Below are positions 1 to 9,350 of a stretch of DNA of 64,000 nt, piece by piece (the first letter of the stretch is position 1; each line of letters starts with the position of its first letter). The stretch comes from Methylocystis sp. GTDB taxonomy: Bacteria; Pseudomonadota; Alphaproteobacteria; Rhizobiales; Beijerinckiaceae. Location: the NCBI GenBank assembly GCA_002929055.1, contig PERY01000017.1, forward strand, positions 1 through 64,000, read 5' to 3'. The notes below the pieces were generated by a model. The model was not told the DNA's origin and ran no database searches. It saw only the letters and a program-made list of their open reading frames with translations. Made by a program: the position numbers and the translations under genes.

Positions 1-1
1 G

Positions 2-1075
2 AAGACCAAGCCGACGCAGCATTCGGTGAAGGAGCTGCGCTCCATCGGCATTCAGCCCGATATTCTCCTCTGCCGCACGGACCGCGAGATTCCGCGCGAG
101 GAGCGCCGCAAGCTCGGCCTTTTCTGCAACGTGCGCGAACAGGCGGTGATCGAGGCGCGCGACGCCGCCAACATCTACGACGTGCCGCGCGCCTATCACG
201 CGGCGGGGCTGGACGCGCAGGTGCTCGCCGCCTTCGGCATCGAGCCCGCGCCCAAGCCCGACATGAGCCGCTGGAACGCGGTGACGCAGCGGATCATGAA
301 TCCGGAAGGCGAAGTCACCATCGCGGTGGTGGGCAAATACACCGAGATGAAGGACGCCTATAAGAGCCTCATCGAGGCGCTGGCGCATGGCGGCATCGCC
401 AATCGCGTGAAGGTCAATCTCGACTGGATCGAGTCCGAGATTTTCGAAGGCGGCGACCCGGCCGCGCATCTCGAACATGTGCATGGCATCCTCGTGCCCG
501 GCGGCTTCGGCCAGCGCGGCGCCGAGGGCAAGATTCTCGCGGCCCGCTTCGCGCGCGAGCGCGGCGTGCCCTATTTCGGCATCTGCTTCGGCATGCAGAT
601 GGCGGTGATCGAGGCGGCGCGCGCCCTCGCGGGCATAGAGACCGCCAATTCCACGGAGTTCGGCCCCTGCGGCGAGCCCGTCGTCGGCCTCATGACCGAA
701 TGGCTGAAGGGCAACGAACTCGAAAAGCGCGGCGTCGGCGAGGGGCTGGGCGGCACCATGCGCCTTGGCGCCTATCCCGCCTTGCTGAAGCCGGGCTCGC
801 GCATCGCGCAGATTTACGGCAAGAGCGACGTCTCCGAACGCCACCGCCACCGCTATGAGGTGAATTTCGCCTATCGCGAGCGGCTGGAGGAGAAGGGCCT
901 GTCCTTCGCCGGAACCTCGCCCGACGGCCTGCTGCCCGAGACGGTCGAGATCCCGGACCACCCGTGGTTCATCGGCGTGCAATATCACCCGGAGCTGAAG
1001 TCGCGGCCCTTCGAGCCGCATCCGCTGTTTGCGAGTTTTATCGCGGCGGCGAAGGCGCAGAGTCGGCTGGTGTGA
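2..1075 (+). CDS. pyrG: CTP synthase, C-terminal part (5' end outside window)
   Basis: CTP synthase aminates UTP to CTP using glutamine and ATP. The reading frame is open from base 2, and residues before the first possible GTG ([14 protein letters not shown]) already match the family, so the gene is cut by the window edge rather than truncated. The visible 357 residues hold the end of the synthetase domain and the whole class I glutamine amidotransferase domain. The oxyanion strand PGGFGQRG, the nucleophile Cys in GICFGMQMA and the catalytic His-Glu in QYHPEL are all present. It converges on the cupin gene downstream. Identification is secure. Confidence 0.97.
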   Translation, partial: KTKPTQHSVKELRSIGIQPDILLCRTDREIPREERRKLGLFCNVREQAVIEARDAANIYDVPRAYHAAGLDAQVLAAFGIEPAPKPDMSRWNAVTQRIMNPEGEVTIAVVGKYTEMKDAYKSLIEALAHGGIANRVKVNLDWIESEIFEGGDPAAHLEHVHGILVPGGFGQRGAEGKILAARFARERGVPYFGICFGMQMAVIEAARALAGIETANSTEFGPCGEPVVGLMTEWLKGNELEKRGVGEGLGGTMRLGAYPALLKPGSRIAQIYGKSDVSERHRHRYEVNFAYRERLEEKGLSFAGTSPDGLLPETVEIPDHPWFIGVQYHPELKSRPFEPHPLFASFIAAAKAQSRLV

Positions 1076-1118
1076 GCCTTGTTTTTATTTTGATCGAACG
1101 ATCTGACAGCGTAAATTC

Positions 1119-1586
1119 TTACTCGTGTTTGCTGGGATCATCGGCGGGAGAAGCATACTCCACCCCGAACGGTCCGACGCCTTCGACCTGTATGATCGTC
1201 TCGGTGGTCGTCCAGAGATAGTGGCTCATTTTCTCCGGAAGAAAGAAGAATCCTCCGGCTTTCACTTCCTCGCCTCGACTCTTGTCGAACGAGTCGCCGG
1301 TCGCGTGGAAAAGAGCGCCCGACAACACCGTGACGCTTTCCGCCGTTGCGTGATGATGGGGCGCGACAAACGAGTTTGCCGGAAATTTCAGACGTAGAAC
1401 GAAGGGGCCCGCAACGTCTGGGTCGCCAGTTATTCGCGCAATCTGGATGCCGGGAACCAGAGTTTTTGGGGCGGGCAGCCATTTCACCGCCGCGTCGCCC
1501 GGTAGAACGAACAACTTTTCGGCTGCCAAGCAAAAATGCGCATCGAACGACAACATCGTCACGACTGCCAGCGATATACGTTTCAT
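1119..1586 (-). CDS. Secreted cupin-domain protein
   Basis: 155 residues. An N-terminal hydrophobic stretch ending in CLAA looks like a cleavable signal peptide, so the protein probably works in the periplasm. The single cupin barrel shows the metal-binding pattern APHHH...E.. followed by a conserved Gly (VTVLSG), and the second cupin motif ends in LPEKMSHYLW. Such small cupins bind a metal and serve as dioxygenases, isomerases or sensors; nothing here fixes the substrate. A GGGGAGG ribosome site lies just upstream of the ATG. Its DNA is less G+C-rich than its neighbours, a mild hint of later acquisition. Confidence 0.8.
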   Translation of the reverse strand: MKRISLAVVTMLSFDAHFCLAAEKLFVLPGDAAVKWLPAPKTLVPGIQIARITGDPDVAGPFVLRLKFPANSFVAPHHHATAESVTVLSGALFHATGDSFDKSRGEEVKAGGFFFLPEKMSHYLWTTTETIIQVEGVGPFGVEYASPADDPSKHE

Positions 1587-1602
1587 CAGAGACTGCCTCC
1601 CC

Positions 1603-4329
1603 TCACTCCGCCGCCAGCACCTGCGGCGGCGGGAAGGCGATCTCGATCAGCGTGCCTTCCTTCTTGCGGCTCTTGATCGTGAAGCTCGCCTGGTTCGCCT
1701 CGATCAGCGCCTTGGTCAGCGGCAGGCCCAATCCCGTGCCGGGCTTCTTGTGCGCCGTCGCGATCTGCTTGAAGGGCTCCAGCGCCGTCAGCACTTCGTC
1801 GTCCGACATGCCGATGCCGGTGTCCTTCACGCGGATCACCACATAGCCCGCATCGGTCAGCGCCGATGAGACGATCACCTGCCCGCCGGGCTCGTTGAAC
1901 TTCATGGCGTTAGAAAGCAGGTTCAGCAAAATCTGCTTCAATGAGCGCCGGTCGGCGCGGATCGGCGGCAGGCGGTCGGCGAGCGCGAGGCGCATCAGGA
2001 TCTTTTCCTGATTGGCCTGCGTCTGCATGATCGAGGCGCATTCCGCGATGACGGCGTTGGCGTCGACGCGGTCGAATTCGAGCTCCAGCTTCCCGGCCTC
2101 GATCTTGGAGAGATCGAGCAGGTCGTTGACGAGCGAGAGCACAAGCGCGCCGGAGGCGTGCACGTCCTTCAGATAATCCTTGTAGCGCTCCGAGCCGATG
2201 GGGCCGAAGCGCTCCTCCATCATCACCTCGGCGAAGCCGATGATGGCGTTGAGCGGCGTGCGGATTTCATGGCTGATGCGCGCGAGGAAATCCGACTTTG
2301 CGGCGTTCGCCTGTTCGGCGGCGTCGCGCGCGGCGGCGAGTTCGTCGTTGCGCTCCAGCGCGCCGGCCTCGCGCAGGCTCACGCAAAGTTTCTGCGCGGG
2401 GCCTAGCCGGCGCAGCGTCGCGTCGAAGGCTTTGCCGCCGACGCGGGCGGTGAGCCGCAGCGGCGCATCGGCCGCCAGAGCGATCCGCGCGATCCGCGCC
2501 GCGAGCAGGCGCCCCTCGTCGGCGGAAAAGAGCGAGGTGAGCGGCAGGCCGTCGAAGGCGCCTTTCTCGGCGCCAAAGAGCGCCGCGAAGGCGCCCGTGG
2601 CGCTCTCGATGCGCCCGTCGTCGTCGACGACGGCGACCGTCTCGCCGCTCGTCTCCAGTATCGCGCGCAACAGGCTGTTGTCAGCGCGCGCGCGGGCGAG
2701 CTTCTCGTCGCGTTCGCGCGCCAGCGCCAGCGCGCTTTCTTCCGGTCCCGGCGGGCGGCTGCGATTGCGGCGCAGCGTCACCAGCGTCGCCGGCGCGCCG
2801 TCCCAATCGACGGATTGAAGATGCAGGTCCACATCGAGCGCCTCGCCCTCGCTCGACTGGATCGCGGCGGCGCGGGCGCCGGCGTCCGCGGGCGGGCGGC
2901 CGAAGAACATGCGCGCAAGCCCGCCGTCGGCCTCGAAATCCCGGCTGTCCCTGTAGCCAAGATAGTCGAGCAGCGTGCGGTTGGCGAAGAGCGTCTGCGC
3001 GCCGCGCGCGACCAGCACGCCGACCGGCAGGCAGTCGAGGAGCGGCGTGAGCGGGGCGCCGTTCAGCGCCGGCGCTGCGGCGGGGGGGGGCGCAGGCGCG
3101 GATAGCGGGGCCGGGGCGGTGACTTCGGCGAGCCGGGCGGCGATCTCGTCGAGCGTCGCAGCCTCGGCGGGGGGCTCATCTTCCTGCGTCTCGGCGGGCG
3201 GAACTTCGGCTTCGGTCTCGGTCTGCGACGCAGGCGGCGGCGCGTCTTCCACCGGCGCGATTTCGCCGGCGCGCAGCGCCCTTGCGATCTCCTCGAAATT
3301 CATCCGCTCGTCGGTGGTCAAAGGCTCGGCGACGGCGGGCGCCGGAGCGTCGGGTTCGGCTTCCGGCTCCTGAGCCTCCTGGCGCGGAGCCGGGGGGCGC
3401 AACTGCACCACATTGGGGGCGCTGAAGCCGAATTCCTCATAGGCCGGCCCCGGCTGCGGCGAAGGCGGCGGCGGCGCGGCGGGCGCGCTCGAGGGAGCGG
3501 CGCCCTGATAGGCGCGGGAGAGATGCATGACGCCATAGCCCTGGAAGCCGGCGAAGCGCCGGTCGGCGCCGCTTGTCGGCAAGGCGCCGAGGGTCACCGG
3601 CGCGCGCGCGCCGTCATCGAGCGGCCAGTCGACCTCGATCCCGCTCCAGGATTTCTGCGACTCGATGGCGCGGGCGAAGGAGGGGTCCAGCCGCAGTTCC
3701 CGCACGACGTCGCCGACCGTGCGGCCAAGGATGTCGGCCCGCGCCGCGCCCGCCACGTCGGCGAGCGCCTGGGTCACGTCGACGAAGCGTCCTGCGGCGT
3801 CGGTCTTCCACAGAAAGCGGGGGGACAGCGCGCCGTGGCGCTCGGCGAGGCGTTCGCGCAAGGCGCGGGTGCGGGCGGCCCCGGTCTCTTCGACCGAAAC
3901 GGGGCGCGAGGGCGGTTCAGCGTCAGGCGCCGTAGCGGGGCGCACGCCGAGAGCGGCGATGACGAAGCAGGGCGCTCCCTCTTCGCCGGTCAGCTTGCGG
4001 CAGAGAATGGTGACGGTCTGCGGCGCATCGGCGAGATCGAAGCGCAGGCGCTCGAGGCGAAGCGCCGCGCCGTGCCGCACCGATTCCACCAGTTGGGCGA
4101 GGCGCCTGGCGCCGGGCTCGGTCGAGAAGAACAGTTGCTCGGCGAGGCGCTCGACATCTTCTCCGAAAACCGCGCGGGCGGAGGGGTTGAGATAGACGAT
4201 GCGCAGCGGTTCGCCGCTTGCTGCAAGGAGAGGCGCTCCGGAGGCGTCGAGCGCAGAAAAAGCAGGGTCCGCCGCGATCCGGGCCGCGGCCAGACTGCTC
4301 CCATCGAGCTCAACCTGCGAACCGCTCAT
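1603..4329 (-). CDS. Multi-PAS sensor histidine kinase (PleC/DivJ/PdhS-like)
   Basis: 908 residues with no obvious membrane segment, so probably cytosolic. PAS-like regions lie near residues 35-110, 170-265, 430-520 and 550-620, separated by a Pro/Ala/Glu-rich linker (about 275-425). The dimerisation/phosphoacceptor domain has the H-box ISHEIRTPLNAI with His687. The ATPase domain has an N-box near 803 (NLLSNAMKFNEP), DTGIG at 836-840 and GTGLGLPL at 864-871. The sequence around His687 (EVMMEERFGPIG) is characteristic of alphaproteobacterial kinases that act on DivK/PleD-type receivers and control cell cycle or polarity. That role is family inference. No receiver domain is attached and no response regulator gene is adjacent. 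Confidence 0.9.
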   Translation of the reverse strand: MSGSQVELDGSSLAAARIAADPAFSALDASGAPLLAASGEPLRIVYLNPSARAVFGEDVERLAEQLFFSTEPGARRLAQLVESVRHGAALRLERLRFDLADAPQTVTILCRKLTGEEGAPCFVIAALGVRPATAPDAEPPSRPVSVEETGAARTRALRERLAERHGALSPRFLWKTDAAGRFVDVTQALADVAGAARADILGRTVGDVVRELRLDPSFARAIESQKSWSGIEVDWPLDDGARAPVTLGALPTSGADRRFAGFQGYGVMHLSRAYQGAAPSSAPAAPPPPSPQPGPAYEEFGFSAPNVVQLRPPAPRQEAQEPEAEPDAPAPAVAEPLTTDERMNFEEIARALRAGEIAPVEDAPPPASQTETEAEVPPAETQEDEPPAEAATLDEIAARLAEVTAPAPLSAPAPPPAAAPALNGAPLTPLLDCLPVGVLVARGAQTLFANRTLLDYLGYRDSRDFEADGGLARMFFGRPPADAGARAAAIQSSEGEALDVDLHLQSVDWDGAPATLVTLRRNRSRPPGPEESALALARERDEKLARARADNSLLRAILETSGETVAVVDDDGRIESATGAFAALFGAEKGAFDGLPLTSLFSADEGRLLAARIARIALAADAPLRLTARVGGKAFDATLRRLGPAQKLCVSLREAGALERNDELAAARDAAEQANAAKSDFLARISHEIRTPLNAIIGFAEVMMEERFGPIGSERYKDYLKDVHASGALVLSLVNDLLDLSKIEAGKLELEFDRVDANAVIAECASIMQTQANQEKILMRLALADRLPPIRADRRSLKQILLNLLSNAMKFNEPGGQVIVSSALTDAGYVVIRVKDTGIGMSDDEVLTALEPFKQIATAHKKPGTGLGLPLTKALIEANQASFTIKSRKKEGTLIEIAFPPPQVLAAE

Positions 4330-4523
4330 ACGCCTGCCGCCCCGACGACGGAAACTCGCCTCATCCGCGCCCGCCCCTGCGACTGGGCTGGCGGTTCGCG
4401 GACGCGCCTTAACGTAAACTTAATCGTTCAAATCCTTCGGGTCCATCACGGTCCATCGTATTTTTGGTGTTTTCTTCCGTAATTCTCGTCAGGTCGGGTG
4501 GCCCTTTTGCGTTGCACAAAAAA

Positions 4524-4538
4524 TGTTGCATCGCAGCA
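4524..4538. promoter_or_regulatory. Possible PhaR operator upstream of phasin genes
   Basis: A 15-base interrupted palindrome, TGTTGCATCGCAGCA, has arms TGnTGC and GCAnCA around a 3-base centre. It lies 46 bases before the first phasin start, with another TTGC element just before it. TGC-rich dyads are the known binding sites of PhaR, the PHB-responsive repressor of phasin genes in alphaproteobacteria. The assignment rests on position and resemblance only. Confidence 0.4.
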
Positions 4539-4583
4539 CAGTTTCGGGCATTGTCCGGCCGCGTTTCGAAACAGGAGAACTCG

Positions 4584-4937
4584 ATGATTGATCCGATTTA
4601 TCAGGTGCCGACCGAGGTGCGCGATTTCGCCGAGAAGAGCGTCGAGCAGGCGCGCAAGGCTTTTGAAGGCTTCGCCGGCGCGGCGCAGAAGGCGCTGAGC
4701 TCGACCCCCGAGCTGCCGATGGCGCCGGGCGCCAAGGATGTCGGCACGAAGGCGCTGTCCTACGCGGAAGCCAACGTCAACGCGGCCTTCGACCTCGCCC
4801 AGAAGCTGGTGAAGGCCAAGGATCCGCAGGAAGTTTTCCAGCTCCAGGCGGAGTTCGTGAAGAGCCAGCTTGCGGCGATCCAGGAACAGACCAAGGAGCT
4901 TGGCGCCGCCTTCCAGCGGTCCACCACCAAGTCCTGA
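4584..4937 (+). CDS. Phasin family protein (first of tandem pair)
   Basis: 117 residues, a predicted amphipathic helical protein of the phasin_2 type that coats polyhydroxybutyrate granules. The start MIDPIYQVPTEVRDFAEKS and the motif VFQLQAEFVKSQ are typical of rhizobial phasins. The ATG at 4584 is preceded by AGGAG at a good distance; an in-frame start farther upstream would give a non-homologous leader. The second phasin follows after 33 bases and has its own ribosome site, so the two probably share a transcript driven from the 4.33-4.58 kb interval. PHB storage fits a serine-cycle methylotroph. Confidence 0.9.
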   Translation: MIDPIYQVPTEVRDFAEKSVEQARKAFEGFAGAAQKALSSTPELPMAPGAKDVGTKALSYAEANVNAAFDLAQKLVKAKDPQEVFQLQAEFVKSQLAAIQEQTKELGAAFQRSTTKS

Positions 4938-4970
4938 AGCTGACCCGATAGAATCAGAAGGAGCGGCCAG

Positions 4971-5501
4971 ATGGCGACGCATAGCAGCAAAGCTGGAAAG
5001 CAAAGCAAATCCGCCGACGCGGCGCGGGACACATCCGCCCTGCCGCCGGAGGATACGGCGTTCGCCACGACTCCGCCCGACGCCGAAGCGCCGTCGTTAA
5101 CGGCGGTCGCCGTCGAGGCGCAGGACGTGGAAGCAGCGGCCGAACCGGTCGTGCTGGAGACCGTGACCCCGGTCGCTGAAGTCGTGCAGACGTCGCTTGC
5201 CGTGGTCGAGCAGACCTTCGAGAAGACGACGGAGGCCTTTTCCGCCTCCTTCGATTTCGACGCCTCGCTCTGGTCGAAGAAATCCTTCCAACTGTGGGCC
5301 GAGAACGCCGCGGCCTTCTTCGATCTGGCGGAGAAGATCGCCAGGGCGCAGACCTTCGAGGAGGTCGTCGACCTTCAGTCGCGTTTCGCCAACGACCGTT
5401 TCGAGGCCTTCGTGCGCCAGTCGAAGGAGTTGATGGGTCTCGCGCAGAGCGCCGCGACTCTGTCGGCGGCGCCGCTGTGCGAGGTCCGCAAAGCCGCCTG
5501 A
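4971..5501 (+). CDS. Phasin family protein (second of tandem pair)
   Basis: 176 residues. The C-terminal 100 residues carry a phasin helix with TFEEVVDLQSRFANDRFEAFVRQSKEL, parallel to VFQLQAEFVKSQ in the first phasin. The N-terminal 70 or so residues are Ala/Val/Glu/Pro-rich and probably disordered, which the first copy lacks. An AGAAGGAG ribosome site precedes the ATG. The pair likely arose by duplication followed by N-terminal growth. A strong hairpin terminator follows. Likely role: PHB granule surface binding. Confidence 0.85.
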   Translation: MATHSSKAGKQSKSADAARDTSALPPEDTAFATTPPDAEAPSLTAVAVEAQDVEAAAEPVVLETVTPVAEVVQTSLAVVEQTFEKTTEAFSASFDFDASLWSKKSFQLWAENAAAFFDLAEKIARAQTFEEVVDLQSRFANDRFEAFVRQSKELMGLAQSAATLSAAPLCEVRKAA

Positions 5502-5522
5502 CAGAAATCGGTCGCTTCATCC

Positions 5523-5558
5523 TGGCGCTGGCGGCCAAGAGACGCCGGCGCCATTTTT
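5523..5558 (+). terminator. Rho-independent terminator of the phasin operon
   Basis: An 11-bp stem (TGGCGCTGGCG against CGCCGGCGCCA, one G-T pair) closes a 9-base loop and is followed directly by five T. It ends beside the stop codon of the convergent aroE. Confidence 0.8.
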
Positions 5559-5561
5559 GAC

Positions 5562-6404
5562 TCAGAGCGTCGCTTCGATGAGCCGCCGCAGTTGCGGCGT
5601 CACCTCCGGCATGAGGCCGGTCCAGTCGCGGAAGGCCGGGCGGGCCTGATGCAGCAGCATGCCGAGCCCGTCCACCGCCGTCGCCCCCTTGCGGCGCGCA
5701 TCGGCGAGGAGCTTCGTCTCCAGCGGCGCATAGACGATGTCGGCGACGACAGCCGTTCGGGGAAGCGCCGCGAGCGAGAGGTCGAGCGGCTCCTGCCCGA
5801 CCATCCCCTGACTCGTCGTATTCACGAGAAGCCCTGCGCCCGCGAGCCCGTCGTGCCGGCTGTCCCAGGGATAGGCGCAGACCGCGGGGCCGAAGTCTGC
5901 GACGATCTTCTGCGCGCGATCCAGCGTGCGGTTGTAGATGCGGATTTCCATCGCCCCCGCGTCGATGAGGCCCGAAACGATGGCGCGGGCGCCGCCGCCT
6001 GCGCCAATGACGATGCAGGGGCCGTCCGACGCCTTCCAGCCAGGCGCGCCTTCATGCAGCGAGGCGACGAATCCGTAGCCGTCGTAGTTCTTGCCGGTGA
6101 GAGAACCATCCTTGCCGACGACGACGCAGTTCACCGCGCCGATGCGCGCGGCGGCCGGATCGACATGGTCGAGGCAGCGCAGCGCCGTCTCCTTGTGCGG
6201 AATGGTGAGATTGCAGCCGGCAAAGCCAAGCGCCGGCAGAGCGCGCAGGGCGGTCTCCAACTTTCCCGGTTCAACGGCGAGCGGAACATAGGCCCCGGCT
6301 ATTGCGTGCTCGGTGAACCAGTGATTGTGGATCCTGGGGCTGCGCGAATGGGAGATCGGCCAGCCCATGACGCCGGCGAGCACGTAGTTTGGATGTCTGG
6401 TCAT
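5562..6404 (-). CDS. aroE: Shikimate dehydrogenase
   Basis: 280 residues from the chosen ATG. AroE reduces 3-dehydroshikimate to shikimate with NADPH in aromatic amino acid synthesis. The substrate site GWPISHSRSPRIHN, the catalytic Lys in NLTIPHKETA, the NYDGYGF motif and the nucleotide-binding loop GAGGGARAI are all visible. The start at 6404 has an AGGGA ribosome site; an alternative ATG at 6476 would add 24 residues without family similarity. It is divergent from the unknown gene at 6514. Confidence 0.95.
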   Translation of the reverse strand: MTRHPNYVLAGVMGWPISHSRSPRIHNHWFTEHAIAGAYVPLAVEPGKLETALRALPALGFAGCNLTIPHKETALRCLDHVDPAAARIGAVNCVVVGKDGSLTGKNYDGYGFVASLHEGAPGWKASDGPCIVIGAGGGARAIVSGLIDAGAMEIRIYNRTLDRAQKIVADFGPAVCAYPWDSRHDGLAGAGLLVNTTSQGMVGQEPLDLSLAALPRTAVVADIVYAPLETKLLADARRKGATAVDGLGMLLHQARPAFRDWTGLMPEVTPQLRRLIEATL

Positions 6405-6513
6405 GAAGAGTCCCTGCGGCGCGCGCGGCGCGGCGGCTTGGTCCTTGGCTGGATTTTGGATGTCGTTAACATACATCAATCTGAACCGGAGCATGAAGCG
6501 GGGGAAATTCTGA

Positions 6514-6915
6514 ATGGATGCGGTCAGAAACGGACGGTTGGCGCGGCTCCTCGCGGACGCCGAACATTCCATCGCCGCGCATTGGGAGCGCTGCCTCGAC
6601 ACCGGGGTCGCCGGCGCCACCAAAGAGGCGACCGACCGGGTCGACGCCCGCATTCACGCCTATTTCGAAGCGTTGAAGGCCTTGCCCGCCGCGCCGGAAG
6701 ACGAGGCCATCATCGCCGCCATATCCGCCCTTTATGACGATCTGATGCGGATCGACGCGGAGACCGGCGGCGGCTTCCTGGAAGAGGCCGAGCGCGATCT
6801 CCTCGATCCCCTCATCGTCAATGCGGCCGAAGCCGCAGGCCTCGACACGCATAAATTTCGGCGCCGCCAGCCGACGGGGCGGCCGCTCGACTTCAGCGCG
6901 ACGCGAGGGCGGTGA
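6514..6915 (+). CDS. Hypothetical protein, mostly helical
   Basis: 133 residues, acidic and predicted largely helical, with no signal peptide or membrane segment. I do not recognise a family. The ATG follows GGGGAAATT, an acceptable ribosome site, and codon use matches neighbouring real genes. Its last 23 bases overlap the convergent bioB 3' end. The basic tail ([12 protein letters not shown]) contrasts with the acidic body. Confidence 0.6.
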   Translation: MDAVRNGRLARLLADAEHSIAAHWERCLDTGVAGATKEATDRVDARIHAYFEALKALPAAPEDEAIIAAISALYDDLMRIDAETGGGFLEEAERDLLDPLIVNAAEAAGLDTHKFRRRQPTGRPLDFSATRGR

Positions 6916-7852
6916 ACAGCGCGTCGTCCTCGTTCACGCCATTGTTGCCGGTCGTCAGCAGCTTCTCGCCGTAGAAGATCGAGTTGGCGCCGGCGACGAG
7001 GCAAAGGATCTGCGCTTCCTGGGTGAGGAAGGACCGTCCGGCGGAGAGACGCACCCGCGCGCGCGGCATGACGATGCGCGTCGTCGCGATCATGCGGACG
7101 AGATCGAGCGGATCGACTCTTTGCTGATCGGCGAGCGGCGTGCCCTCGACAGGAACCAGCGTATTGATCGGCACGCTCTCGGGATGCGGATCGAAGCTGG
7201 CGAGAACCTGCAGCATGCCGGCGCGGTCGCGCACGCCTTCTCCCATGCCGATGATGCCGCCGCAGCACATTTCGAGACCCGCGCCGCGCACCGCCTTCAG
7301 CGTATCGAGGCGATCCTGATAGGTGCGGGTGGTGATGATGTCGCCGTAGAATTCCGGCCCGGTGTCGAGATTATGGTTATAGGCCGTCAGGCCCGCCTCG
7401 CAGAGGCGCTCCGCCTGCGACGCGTCGATCATGCCGAGCGTGACGCAAGCCTCCATGCCCAGTTCCCGCACGCCGCGCACCATCTCGACAACCGCGTCGA
7501 AGCGCTTGTCCTTGGGGGCGGAGCGCCAGGCGGCGCCCATGCAGAAGCGGTCGGCGCCGGCGTCCTTCGCCGCGCGCGCGGCGCCGAGGACGTCGTCGGT
7601 CGACAGAAGGTCGATGCGATCGAGCTTCACCTCGCGGTGATGGGCGGATTGGGGGCAATAGGAGCAGTCTTCCGGGCAGCCGCCGGTCTTGATGGACAGG
7701 AGAGCCGCCTTTTGCACGTCGTTGACGTCGTGGTAGCGGCGATGCACGGCGTTCGCCTGCGCGACGAGGTCGAGCAGCGGGAGATTGTGGATTGCGACGA
7801 TCTCGTCGATGGTCCAGTCGTGGCGGATGTTGAAATCTGCGGGCGCGTTCAT
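6893..7852 (-). CDS. bioB: Biotin synthase
   Basis: 319 residues. BioB is a radical-SAM enzyme that inserts sulfur into dethiobiotin. The [4Fe-4S] motif is CPEDCSYC, followed by PQSAHH. Downstream motifs [23 protein letters not shown] and the core [17 protein letters not shown] are as expected for BioB. Its ATG overlaps the stop of the upstream membrane protein by 4 bases, so the two are translationally coupled. No other bio gene lies nearby. Confidence 0.96.
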   Translation of the reverse strand: MNAPADFNIRHDWTIDEIVAIHNLPLLDLVAQANAVHRRYHDVNDVQKAALLSIKTGGCPEDCSYCPQSAHHREVKLDRIDLLSTDDVLGAARAAKDAGADRFCMGAAWRSAPKDKRFDAVVEMVRGVRELGMEACVTLGMIDASQAERLCEAGLTAYNHNLDTGPEFYGDIITTRTYQDRLDTLKAVRGAGLEMCCGGIIGMGEGVRDRAGMLQVLASFDPHPESVPINTLVPVEGTPLADQQRVDPLDLVRMIATTRIVMPRARVRLSAGRSFLTQEAQILCLVAGANSIFYGEKLLTTGNNGVNEDDALFTALASR

Positions 7853-8337
7853 CGGGCGGCTCCCTTGCGGTTCTGGGAGCGCGCGGCGAGCTTGCGATCC
7901 GGGGCGGAGGCTTCCGCATTCTCGTTTTTCGCGCGGAAGGTCATGAAGGCCACATAGAGCGCCACCACCACGTCGAAGCCGACAGTAGCCATGACGGCGG
8001 GCGCGGGCGCAAAGGCCTGACCGGCGCCCAAATAATGTTCATAGAGCGTCCAGGCGGCATGCAGCAGCAGGCCCGCCACGACGAACCAGGGCGAGCCGAC
8101 GATCGACATGCCGGCGAGGGTGCCGAAGAAGGCGACGGCGGTCATCTCGAAGCCGATCCAGGTCTCGGAATCTTCAGCGCGGATCGCGAAGCCCACATAG
8201 AGGAAGGAGATGGCGATGAGCGCATAGGCCGCGAGCAGCGCGGGGCGGGTCTTCGACCAGCGCGCCAGCACGATGAGGCCGATCGCGAAGAGAACGCCAA
8301 GCCCCGCGAAGAGGGCGATTTCAAAAGTGTCGAGCAT
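7849..8337 (-). CDS. Small integral membrane protein coupled to bioB
   Basis: 162 residues with about five hydrophobic spans, beginning near residues 6-24 ([17 protein letters not shown]) and 33-50, and a basic cytosolic tail ([15 protein letters not shown]). It resembles unannotated rhizobial membrane proteins and lacks the hallmarks of the BioY biotin transporter. The 4-base overlap with bioB suggests co-expression, but a biotin-related role is only inference. Confidence 0.7.
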   Translation of the reverse strand: MLDTFEIALFAGLGVLFAIGLIVLARWSKTRPALLAAYALIAISFLYVGFAIRAEDSETWIGFEMTAVAFFGTLAGMSIVGSPWFVVAGLLLHAAWTLYEHYLGAGQAFAPAPAVMATVGFDVVVALYVAFMTFRAKNENAEASAPDRKLAARSQNRKGAAR

Positions 8338-8546
8338 GGCTCCGGTCTGCCTGAATCCGCGAAAGCGCGCGGAGGGTGACGATTTTTGGCCGCGGGAAGG
8401 TCTATAAGCGCGGCGGCGGCTTCGAACAAGGGGCGTCGTCGCGGGCGCCGGCCCTCCTGACCGGCCTTGTCAAATCGTCGGGCTTGCCGCAATTTTGGCT
8501 AGGCAGAGCGCGGATGTTGCGCCTGCTTACCTGACGCGAGGCCGCC

Positions 8547-8837
8547 TTGACCAGAATCGCCGCGCTTGGCATCGCATTTATGATCGGCTGGAGCGCTCCG
8601 GCCCTCGCCGTGAACACCTGGGCCGGCAACACGTCTTCGGACATGTCCGAGGAGCAGGAGGCCTGCTGGGGCGACGCCTATCGCTTCTGCGGGGGGAACA
8701 CGATCTTCATCTTCGAGATGGAGAACTGCCTCAAGCGCCACATGCGCCATCTCACCAGGGCCTGCCGGGCGGAACTGACGCCGACGGATTTCCGCAAATA
8801 CCACCGCAAGTCGGCCGATCCTTTCGCCTTGTTCTGA
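8547..8837 (+). CDS. Small secreted Cys-containing protein
   Basis: 96 residues from a TTG start, with GCGAGG upstream as a weak ribosome site. A clear signal peptide (IAALGIAFMIGWSAPALA) is followed by a compact domain with four Cys in ACWGDAYRFC, MENCLKRHM and RACRAEL. The spacing resembles a single cysteine-rich GLG1-type repeat, in which D.xRFC, C..xH and CRA are conserved. Small proteins of this type are common in Rhizobiales, and their function is unknown to me. Confidence 0.65.
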   Translation: MTRIAALGIAFMIGWSAPALAVNTWAGNTSSDMSEEQEACWGDAYRFCGGNTIFIFEMENCLKRHMRHLTRACRAELTPTDFRKYHRKSADPFALF

Positions 8838-8860
8838 GCGGGCGCCGCGAAAGGCCTTTC

Positions 8861-9259
8861 ATGCTGCAACAATCCTTTCAGACCGCTCTGTTTCCGACCG
8901 CGCCCGAGGGCGATCTCGACTTCAACAATGGCGCGCCGGGCTCGGCGGCGGCGGCGTGGCTGCGCGCGGCGGCGGAGCGGGCGGGGTTTTCCTGCGGCGA
9001 ACCCTCTCAGGAAGACTATGGCTGGGGCTTCTGGCTGAACGATCCCTGCACGATCTGGGTCTGCGTCAGCCATGCCGACGACGATGAGGAGGCGCCGGCG
9101 GAGGGGCGGCCCGAATGGGTCGTCAGCGTCTCGCACGAACGCCCGATCTTTTCGCCGGGCCAATGGCTGAAGGGCGCGCAGGGGAAGGCGCTCGCCGAGC
9201 GGGTCTTCGCCGCCGTCTCCCGCGCGCTGAAAGAGGCGCCCGAGATCACGCTCGTCTGA
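8861..9259 (+). CDS. Hypothetical protein
   Basis: 132 residues, acidic, with no membrane segment. The chosen ATG follows AAAGG; the open frame extends upstream but only as an antisense shadow. Notable features are a Trp/Gly-rich core (EDYGWGFWLNDPCTIWVCVSH) and a hydrophobic C-terminal helix. I recognise no family. It lies between a small secreted protein and ppc without overlap. Confidence 0.6.
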   Translation: MLQQSFQTALFPTAPEGDLDFNNGAPGSAAAAWLRAAAERAGFSCGEPSQEDYGWGFWLNDPCTIWVCVSHADDDEEAPAEGRPEWVVSVSHERPIFSPGQWLKGAQGKALAERVFAAVSRALKEAPEITLV

Positions 9260-9350
9260 GTTTTTTGAGCCCGCGTCGAAAACTGGCCCCAAGCCTGCTA
9301 TAGCCTCTTGAAGCGCCCCGGGGCGGGGCTTTCGTTTTCAAGGGTTCATC

